Assembly: GCA_028871235.1 (NCBI GenBank)
Contig: JAGWNO010000083.1
Span: forward strand, 1-9,079
Direction: 5' to 3'
Source: Gammaproteobacteria bacterium
Lineage (GTDB): Bacteria > Pseudomonadota > Gammaproteobacteria > Natronospirales > REEB76
DNA: 9,079 bases
Numbering within the stretch: the stretch's first letter is position 1; every line of letters begins with the position of its first letter. A program made the position numbers and the translations under genes. The notes under the pieces are model-generated. The model made no database searches and had not been told where the DNA came from. It saw only the letters and a list, made by a program, of their open reading frames with translations. Of this stretch, positions 1-4,457 are shown in pieces.

Positions 1-131
1 AGGAACTGGTTGTCAAACATCTGCAGATATACAGAACGCCCCACCAGAGCCGCCGCCGTCAAAGTCAGCACACCCAGCACTGCGCGGCTGCGCCAGCTCC
101 AGCAATTATTCTCGCCGGCGTTGCGACTCAT
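1..131 (-). CDS. ftsI: FtsI (PBP3), septal peptidoglycan transpeptidase, N-terminal fragment
   Basis: Only the first 43 codons are present; the gene continues beyond position 1. The ATG at 131-129 overlaps the ftsL stop (ATGA), the usual translational coupling in this cluster. The fragment starts MSRNAGENN, has a short basic Trp/Arg stretch, then one hydrophobic segment (about residues 18-32) followed by GRSVYLQMFDNQFL. That fits the cytoplasmic tail, single membrane anchor and first periplasmic residues of class B penicillin-binding proteins. In the family, FtsI crosslinks septal peptidoglycan together with FtsW and is recruited through FtsQLB. The transpeptidase domain and its SxxK serine lie outside the window, so identification rests on the N-terminal pattern and on its place directly after ftsL. 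Confidence 0.9.
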   Translation of the reverse strand, partial: MSRNAGENNCWSWRSRAVLGVLTLTAAALVGRSVYLQMFDNQF

Positions 132-397
132 GGCTTCACTACCACGATTTCGGCATGCTGGGGCATCTCCATACCGAGCTTCTGCGTCGCCATCTGCTCG
201 ATACGTGCGTGTGTGGACCAGGTGCTCTGCTCCAGCAGCAACTGCCCCCACTCCACATTGAACTGGTCACGCTGCTGGCGCAGCTGCTGCAACTGCGCAA
301 ATTGCGTGCGGTTCTCGTTGCGGGCATCGATGACCGCCAGTGCACTGAGGAACACCGCTGCGATCAGCAGGGCCACCATGGCGCGGGTGAGCTTCAT
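128..397 (-). CDS. ftsL: Cell division protein FtsL
   Basis: An 89-residue bitopic membrane protein of the divisome. A very short cytoplasmic tail (MKLTR) precedes one transmembrane helix (about residues 6-24). A Gln/Leu-rich stretch (about 27-60) follows that would form the periplasmic coiled coil pairing with FtsB, and then a short C-terminal tail. In the family, FtsL with FtsQ and FtsB recruits and activates FtsWI. Sequence conservation is low in FtsL, so position between rsmH and ftsI and the topology are the main evidence. The ATG (397-395) overlaps the rsmH stop, and a GGAG about 8 nt upstream inside rsmH is a plausible ribosome binding site. Its own stop overlaps the ftsI ATG. Confidence 0.92.
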   Translation of the reverse strand: MKLTRAMVALLIAAVFLSALAVIDARNENRTQFAQLQQLRQQRDQFNVEWGQLLLEQSTWSTHARIEQMATQKLGMEMPQHAEIVVVKP

Positions 398-1338
398 GCC
401 AACCGCTCCGCCGCACGCAACACCGCGCTGCGAGCTCGCGGGTTCAGCCGGACCTCTTCCTCATCGGGATGCACCGCCCTGCCCACCATCCGCAGTTGCG
501 GCGCCTGTGAGGCTTGCACCCATGGTGCGCGTGGATCCGGTGGAATCCCCCGCGCTTGCCCGCGGATAAAGCGCTTGACTACGCGATCCTCCAGTGAATG
601 GAAACTGATGACCACAAGCCGTCCCCCGGGCGCGAGCACACGCATGCATTGTTCCAGACAGCTCCCCAGTTCTTCGATTTCATGGTTGATGAAGATGCGC
701 AGCGCCTGGAAGGTGCGCGTGGCAGGATGCTTATTGCGTTCGCGGCTGGGGATGGCGGTGCTCACGATTTTCGCGAGCTGTTGTGTAGTGGTGATCGGTG
801 TTGTTTCGCGAATCGCGACGATGGCGTGGGCGATGCGTTTTGCAAAGCGTTCCTCGCCGTATCGGTGAATGACATCAGCGATTTCTTCCCTGCTCACGCG
901 GCTGAGCCACTGGGCAACACTCTCGCCCGTATCAGGATCCATGCGCATGTCGAGGGGGCCGTCGCGCAGAAAACTGAACCCGCGCCGGGCATCGTCGAGC
1001 TGCGCGGAAGACACGCCCAGGTCCAGCAGTACGCCGTTCACCCGCTCCGCCACCGCCGCTTGCTGAGCAATACGCTCCAGCATGGAAAACGCACCTCGAT
1101 AGACTGCAAACCGCCGATCACCAGCCCACTGCATTTTTGCGGCCGCCACCGCTTCCGGATCTCGATCGATGGCGAACAACCGTCCCGCCGGTCCAAGCCG
1201 CGCGAGCATCTCGCGGCTGTGTCCGCCGCGCCCGAAGGTGCCATCCACATACACACCATCGGGCCGTACCGCGAGCAGCTCCACCGCTTTCTGGAGCAAC
1301 ACCGGCCGATGGGAGTCCCCAGCAGCCATGTGGCTCAC
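394..1338 (-). CDS. rsmH: 16S rRNA (cytosine-1402-N4)-methyltransferase RsmH
   Basis: SAM-dependent enzyme (formerly MraW) that makes the N4-methyl of m4Cm1402 in the ribosomal P site. The protein has 314 residues, close to the E. coli length as I recall it (313). Motif I DGTFGRGGHSR lies at residues 32-42, the acidic AIDRDP loop at 56-61, LLDLGVSSAQLDD at 104-116 and FSFLRDGPLDMRMD at 121-134. KHPATRTFQALRIFIN lies at 203-218, PGGRLVVISFHSLEDR at 237-252 and NPRARSAVLR near the end. All family blocks are intact. The chosen start is GTG at 1338-1336, which overlaps the mraZ stop (GTGA) and has an AGG about 8 nt upstream. An in-frame ATG three codons later (1329-1327) is the alternative. The stop overlaps the ftsL start. 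Confidence 0.97.
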   Translation of the reverse strand: MSHMAAGDSHRPVLLQKAVELLAVRPDGVYVDGTFGRGGHSREMLARLGPAGRLFAIDRDPEAVAAAKMQWAGDRRFAVYRGAFSMLERIAQQAAVAERVNGVLLDLGVSSAQLDDARRGFSFLRDGPLDMRMDPDTGESVAQWLSRVSREEIADVIHRYGEERFAKRIAHAIVAIRETTPITTTQQLAKIVSTAIPSRERNKHPATRTFQALRIFINHEIEELGSCLEQCMRVLAPGGRLVVISFHSLEDRVVKRFIRGQARGIPPDPRAPWVQASQAPQLRMVGRAVHPDEEEVRLNPRARSAVLRAAERLA

Positions 1339-1790
1339 AACGAAAGCCTGGCCAGCTCCTCCGGCAGGCCACCACCTGCACCATGATCCCCGGCGAGGCT
1401 CTCTTCACGCCGCGCATCCCAAGTGGCTTTGTCCCACAGCTCGAACTTGTTCATCAGGCCAAGTAACACCACGTCGCGTTCCAGCCGGGCGAATTCGCGC
1501 AGTTCAGGCGGCAGCAGCACGCGACCATGACTGTCCATGGCCACCTCGGTGGCATGTCCAACCAGCAGGCGCTGCAATTCGCGCACCTGTGGATGCAGGC
1601 TCGGCAGGTGCACCAGTTTGGTTTCGATTTCTTCCCAAGTGGGCACGGGATAAATAAGCAGGTAATAGCCGCGGTCGATGGTGACCACCAGCTGCCCGGC
1701 ACAGGCAGCCGTAAGGCGCTCGCGATACCGCGCCGGGACGGCAAGTCGCCCCTTCGCATCCAAGGTCAGGTTGCTCACACCGCGAAACAT
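1335..1790 (-). CDS. mraZ: Transcriptional regulator MraZ
   Basis: DNA-binding AbrB/SpoVT-fold regulator at the head of the dcw cluster; in E. coli it represses its own operon through TGGGN repeats. It has 151 residues, about the usual size. It contains two swapped-hairpin repeats: DAKGRLAVPARYRE near residues 11-24 and DSHGRVLLPPELRE near residues 86-99. The conserved MNKFELWDKATWD follows (about 113-125), and the end PEELARLSL matches the E. coli type. The ATG at 1790-1788 is preceded by AGGGTGGG (1801-1794), a strong ribosome binding site. The gene is followed without a gap by rsmH. Phased operator boxes and a sigma70-like promoter lie directly upstream, so autoregulation is likely here as well. 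Confidence 0.97.
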   Translation of the reverse strand: MFRGVSNLTLDAKGRLAVPARYRERLTAACAGQLVVTIDRGYYLLIYPVPTWEEIETKLVHLPSLHPQVRELQRLLVGHATEVAMDSHGRVLLPPELREFARLERDVVLLGLMNKFELWDKATWDARREESLAGDHGAGGGLPEELARLSL

Positions 1791-1792
1791 AT

Positions 1793-1837
1793 GCCCACCC
1801 TACTACCTTTTATCCCATTTCATTCCACTTTTTCCCA
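1793..1837 (-). promoter_or_regulatory. MraZ operator: boxes phased at 10 bp
   Basis: On the minus strand TGGGA begins at 1837, TGGAA at 1827 and TGGGA at 1817. Each is 5 nt long with 5-nt spacers, the architecture described for E. coli MraZ (TGGGN repeats with 5-nt spacers). The register continues with a poor match GGTAG at 1807 and a good TGGGC at 1797, which overlaps the mraZ ribosome binding site. The boxes lie just downstream of the predicted transcription start, where a bound MraZ ring could block RNA polymerase. The pattern is seen in the sequence; binding is inferred from the family. Confidence 0.8.
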
Positions 1838-1846
1838 CCGATGGAC

Positions 1847-1875
1847 ACTATAGGAAGCACTTAAGCCCTCGTCAA
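1847..1875 (-). promoter_or_regulatory. Probable sigma70 promoter of the mraZ-rsmH-ftsL-ftsI operon
   Basis: Read on the minus strand, TTGACG (1875-1870) and TATAGT (1852-1847) are separated by exactly 17 nt. Each matches its consensus hexamer at five of six positions. Transcription would start near 1839-1842, giving a leader of about 50 nt that carries the MraZ boxes and the mraZ ribosome binding site. The position and spacing are seen directly; activity is inferred. Confidence 0.75.
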
Positions 1876-1937
1876 GGGCAAAATACAAAGAAAATGCTTG
1901 CGGGACAGGGACTTAGGTGTGTAATCAAGGGGTTTTT

Positions 1938-2089
1938 ATGAAACTAAAGAATTAGAATCAGTAGCTTGGAAAGGTATCTTAGAGAACACATTAAGTAGTG
2001 GGTTGCGATTTTCCGTAGAGATTGCCGACGATGGATTCAGCCTGTCGTCAGCGCAAGCGCCCAAGACGGATATTGGATTCAATCCATAG
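1938..2089 (+). pseudogene. Possible remnant of a small AT-rich gene, frameshifted after codon 2
   Basis: AAGGGG (1927-1932) stands 5 nt before an ATG at 1938, a good ribosome binding site and start. The frame then reads only MKLKN and stops (TAG 1953-1955). If one A of the run at 1941-1943 is read twice (a -1 shift), the frame stays open to TAG 2087-2089. It would give about 50 residues, beginning MKTKELESVAWKGILENTL. The first half has low-GC codon use unlike the neighbouring genes. I do not recognise the product. An open frame of this length can arise by chance, so this is tentative; it could be a broken gene, a very short leader ORF or noise. Confidence 0.25.
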
Positions 2090-2153
2090 AGACGGTATGG
2101 CTGTTTTATTGCGATTCGCCGGTATCTGGCAAATGAATGCTGTCAGGCAATCC

Positions 2154-2182
2154 ATTGAGGCATGCCCTGCGCATGCCGCAAT
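2154..2182. repeat. Strong imperfect inverted repeat (hairpin)
   Basis: ATTG, a mismatched A, then GGCATGC, a 5-nt loop CCTGC, then GCATGCC, a mismatched G and CAAT. That gives 7 + 4 base pairs around one A-G mismatch. No T-run follows on either strand, so it is not a typical intrinsic terminator. It lies about 130 nt beyond the 3' end of rnpB. Its function is unknown; it may be a palindromic repeat unit or a binding site. Confidence 0.5.
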
Positions 2183-2213
2183 TGTCTACCCACCGGAGGA
2201 CTGCTCTTCCAAA

Positions 2214-2261
2214 GTTCCTGGATGTTCCCTGCAAACGCCGGTCTGCACCGGCCGGGATGAC
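2214..2261. repeat. REP-like palindromic element, probably dispersed
   Basis: The core GCCGGT-CTGC-ACCGGC (2237-2252) is a perfect 6-bp stem with a 4-nt loop. It is nested within TCCC (2226-2229) and GGGA (2254-2257). The flanks, CTGGATGTTCCC on the left and CGGGATGAC on the right, resemble a widespread kind of intergenic repeat with the frame TGGATTCCC...GGGAATGAC. This is the only copy in the window, so calling it a dispersed repeat is inference. Confidence 0.4.
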
Positions 2262-2308
2262 CCGCGAGTTCACCCTGACGCCCGGATACCTCAAGTCTGC
2301 AGTGCGGT

Positions 2309-2315
2309 AAAAAAT
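2309..2315 (-). terminator. Candidate 3' end of rnpB (T-run)
   Basis: On the minus strand, the closing P1 strand GGCCGACTCC of RNase P RNA is followed at once by A and a run of six T. Helix P1 pairs with the far 5' end, so this is not a classical local hairpin terminator. The T-run directly after the folded RNA still makes a plausible termination or processing point. Confidence 0.35.
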
Positions 2316-2671
2316 GGAGTCGGCCTGTAAGCCGGGTTCTGTCGGGGACGGCCATTCCTCTGGGATACGCGTCGCCGCGCACCTCAAGCGACCTACCCGG
2401 GAGCCGTGCGGACCGCACGCGCGGAACCAGTCCGCTGCTCCCCTATTTGGTCTTGCTCCGGGTGGGGTTTTCCGTGCCGCGGTCGGTTACCCGCCGCGCG
2501 GTGCGCTCTTACCGCACCTTTTCACCCTTGCCGGCGCTTGCGCGCTTGGGCGGTATGTTTTCTGTGGCACTTTCCGTGGGCTCACGCCCCCCAGGCGTTA
2601 CCTGGCACCCTGTCCTATGGAGCCCGGACTTTCCTCCACGCTCGCGCGCAGCGGCCATCCGGCCGACTCCC
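2315..2671 (-). ncRNA. rnpB: RNase P RNA (M1 RNA), bacterial type A
   Basis: Catalytic RNA that removes 5' leaders from pre-tRNA together with the RnpA protein. Read on the minus strand it shows the conserved GAGGAAAGTCCGGGCTCC (from 2636) of CR-I/P4, then GGCAGGGTGCCAGGTAACGC. Next come GGGTGAAAAGGTGCGGTAAG and a stretch with CACCCGGAGCAAGACCAAAT. CR-V, ACAGAACCCGGCTTA (2342-2328), lies near the 3' end. The terminal helix P1 is visible as GGAGTCGGCC (2670-2661) pairing perfectly with GGCCGACTCC (2325-2316), which fixes both ends within a few bases and gives about 357 nt. Location between mraZ and rsmI is the usual one in Pseudomonas-like genomes. Exact termini are inferred. Confidence 0.97.
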
Positions 2672-2677
2672 GTGGAA

Positions 2678-2706
2678 ACAATACGCAATGCACCGGGGTT
2701 AAACAA
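2678..2706 (-). promoter_or_regulatory. Probable rnpB promoter
   Basis: On the minus strand TTGTTT (2706-2701) and TATTGT (2683-2678) are 17 nt apart. Initiation 6-7 nt further on falls at about 2671, exactly where helix P1 of RNase P RNA begins. The hexamers are moderate matches (3/6 and 4/6), so the agreement with the RNA 5' end is the main support. Confidence 0.55.
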
Positions 2707-2805
2707 TGGCCAAGAACCGATGTTACGGCGATGTGGCCCGGGTGGCGGATAGTCCATGGGCACGGGCATACTGTTGATCATCTTGGTAGGAAGCGTGCGA
2801 ATCTC

Positions 2806-3513
2806 ATGACAGACCTGGATATGCAGCACCCCGGACTTCTACACCGGCTGCTCGCCCGGATTTACGGTTTCATCAACTCATGCAGCTTCAAAAACTCCTC
2901 AGATTACTGGGAAAAACGTTACGCCCATGGCGGCACCTCCGGCACGGGCTCTTATGGCAAGTTGGCGGAATTCAAGGCGGAAATCATCAACGGCGTGATC
3001 CGCCGGCATGGCATACATACGGTGGTGGAATTCGGCTGCGGCGACGGTAATCAACTGGGACTGCTGGACGGGGAGGTAAGTTACCTGGGTCTGGATGTGT
3101 CCGCCACCGCTGTAGCCCACTGCCAGAAAAAATTCGGTGACGATGTCCGCAAACGCTTTGCGGTGTACGACGGACGCCTGGATCTGGACCCGGCCCTCGG
3201 TATAAAGGCGGAATTATCCATGTCCATTGATGTGATTTTCCATCTGGTGGAAGACGCGGTGTTCATCCAATACATGCAGAATCTTTTCAGCGCCGCTGAT
3301 CGTCATGTGCTGATTTATTCAACCAACAGGCCCTATGGCGCCGCACGCCATCTGCCTCATGTACGGCACCGCAACTTCAGTGATTATGTGGCGGCAGCGT
3401 TCCCCGCCTGGAAACTGCATGAACACGTAGTCAACCGGTATCCCTCGACGCAGCACCAGGATGGTTCAGATGCAGAATTTTTCCTGTACACGCGCACTGC
3501 CCAAGAGTACTAA
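2806..3513 (+). CDS. Class I SAM-dependent methyltransferase, substrate unknown
   Basis: A 235-residue Rossmann-fold methyltransferase. An N-terminal SSDYWEKRYAHGGTSGTGSY block (residues 31-50) precedes motif I VVEFGCGDGNQL (73-84). The acidic strand end LGLDVS follows (94-99), then SIDVIFHLVED at 140-150 in the motif IV region and VLIYSTN at 168-174. The DYW...GG.SG.GSY plus EFGCGDG pattern is a family I have seen in proteobacteria, often near surface-glycan genes. No target can be assigned; small molecules, sugars or lipids are possible. The ATG at 2806 is chosen as the first start giving the full N-terminal block; an AGGA lies about 14 nt upstream, longer than ideal. ATG 2731 or 2821 are alternatives. 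The gene stands alone between rnpB and rsmI, and its stop overlaps the convergent rsmI stop. Its promoter was not identified. Confidence 0.85.
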   Translation: MTDLDMQHPGLLHRLLARIYGFINSCSFKNSSDYWEKRYAHGGTSGTGSYGKLAEFKAEIINGVIRRHGIHTVVEFGCGDGNQLGLLDGEVSYLGLDVSATAVAHCQKKFGDDVRKRFAVYDGRLDLDPALGIKAELSMSIDVIFHLVEDAVFIQYMQNLFSAADRHVLIYSTNRPYGAARHLPHVRHRNFSDYVAAAFPAWKLHEHVVNRYPSTQHQDGSDAEFFLYTRTAQEY

Positions 3514-4370
3514 CGCGATGGATTTTTTGTTTTACTGATTTTGAGGGCTCGCTGGTAAAGCATGTTGCGCTTCTGGCCAGTCAGCTTGGCCGCCAAAGCC
3601 GCCGCCTGTTTGAGGGGTAATTCTTCCAGCAGCACCGCCAGCACCGCATCCGAATCCGCATCCGCCGTATTGCTTGCTGTTGCTGCGCCGCTCACCAGCA
3701 CCACCGCCTCGCCCTTGGCGGCATGGCTGTCGGTGCGCGCCCACTCGGCAAGTGAGGCCAGGGTGCCCGCGCGCATGCTCTCGTGCAGCTTGGTCAGCTC
3801 CCGGGCAATGACCGCCGGCCGCGCACCGCCGAAGACCTGCGCCATATCATCCAGTGATTCCGCCAGACGGTGCACTGCCTCGTAGTAAACCAGGGTGCGC
3901 GTTTCCCGTACCTGCTGCCCAAGCCGCGTATGCCGCGCCGCGGTTTTTTGCGGCAGAAATCCTTCGAACACGAAGCGGTCGGTGGGCAGGCCACTGACGG
4001 AGAGCGCTGCGATGAGCGCGCAGGGACCGGGGATGGGGCTGACGTTGATGCCTGCAGCACGGGCTGCGCGCACCAGATCATAGCCGGGGTCGCTGATAAG
4101 CGGCGTGCCGGCATCTGCCACCAGCGCCACTGATTGGCCCGTCTGCAGGCGTTCCACCAGACGCGGCGCGCGTTCAGCTTCATTGTAATCGTGCAGCGAC
4201 AGGAGCGGCGTACGCATGCCGAAATGATTGAGCAGTCGGGCAGTGTGGCGGGTATCCTCCGCGGCAATCAGGTCCACCTCGGCCAGCACCCGCCGGGCGC
4301 GGGGCGAGAGATCATCGAGATTGCCGATGGGGGTCGCAACCACGTACAACACGCCTGCCTGCTGCGTCAT
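3510..4370 (-). CDS. rsmI: 16S rRNA (cytidine-1402-2'-O)-methyltransferase RsmI
   Basis: Tetrapyrrole-methylase-fold enzyme that adds the 2'-O-methyl of m4Cm1402 in 16S rRNA. The protein has 286 residues, the same as E. coli RsmI as I recall it. Family blocks are LYVVATPIGNLDDLSPRA (8-25), AAEDTRHTARLL (36-47), LVADAGTPLISDPG (83-96) and SPIPGPCALIAALSVSGL (111-128). FEGFLP lies at 135-140, YYEAVHRL at 162-169 and ARELTKLHE at 189-197. The ATG at 4370-4368 is preferred because GAGGAGC stands about 7 nt upstream. A GTG five codons earlier (4385) would place that ribosome binding site inside the gene. The C-terminus (KISKTKNPSR) ends at TAG 3512-3510, overlapping the stop of the convergent methyltransferase gene. 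Confidence 0.96.
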   Translation of the reverse strand: MTQQAGVLYVVATPIGNLDDLSPRARRVLAEVDLIAAEDTRHTARLLNHFGMRTPLLSLHDYNEAERAPRLVERLQTGQSVALVADAGTPLISDPGYDLVRAARAAGINVSPIPGPCALIAALSVSGLPTDRFVFEGFLPQKTAARHTRLGQQVRETRTLVYYEAVHRLAESLDDMAQVFGGARPAVIARELTKLHESMRAGTLASLAEWARTDSHAAKGEAVVLVSGAATASNTADADSDAVLAVLLEELPLKQAAALAAKLTGQKRNMLYQRALKISKTKNPSR

Positions 4371-4457
4371 GCTCTTGCTCCTCACGCGTGCCGGTCATTG
4401 CCCGGAACGGGTATCATTTAGCCTTCGCGGTCCATCCTGCACCTGAAATCAAAACCC
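4371..4457. promoter_or_regulatory. Divergent rsmI/lpoA promoter region
   Basis: This 87-bp gap between divergent genes must hold start signals for both unless they are read through from outside. On the plus strand TATCAT (4412-4417) is a 5/6 match to a -10 hexamer, but no convincing -35 lies at the right distance. A small inverted repeat CCCG-GAA-CGGG (4401-4411) abuts it. No clear minus-strand promoter was found. Confidence 0.3.

Larger units (their letters stand above)
1880..2308. other. Long intergenic stretch without a confident gene
   Basis: About 430 bp lie between the mraZ promoter and the 3' end of rnpB. The first part (roughly 1880-2015) is AT-richer than its surroundings, while the rest is mixed. 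It contains a possible frameshifted small ORF (1938-2089), a near-palindrome GGATT-C-AATCC (2075-2085), a strong hairpin (2154-2182) and a REP-like palindrome (2214-2261). No open frame here has recognisable domains or good coding character, and I see no tRNA. It could be the scar of a past insertion. Confidence 0.6.

Noticed and set aside
155..868. 237-codon plus-strand ORF opposite ftsL and rsmH
   Set aside because: Its translation is low-complexity Arg/Ser/Cys-rich with no motif, and the opposite strand carries intact ftsL and rsmH.
598..1386. 262-codon plus-strand ORF opposite rsmH
   Set aside because: A mirror frame of a GC-rich gene; rsmH motifs are complete on the minus strand.
2154..2182. 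Intrinsic terminator
   Set aside because: The stem is strong, but neither side is followed by a T-run.
2030..2300. CRISPR-like or tandem repeat array
   Set aside because: Only short unrelated palindromes and an 8-nt direct repeat (CAATCCAT at 2080 and 2148) occur; there is no regular repeat-spacer pattern.
2022..2330. 102-codon plus-strand ORF in the gap before rnpB
   Set aside because: It lacks a ribosome binding site and a domain, runs through the two palindromes, and ends inside the 3' end of rnpB.
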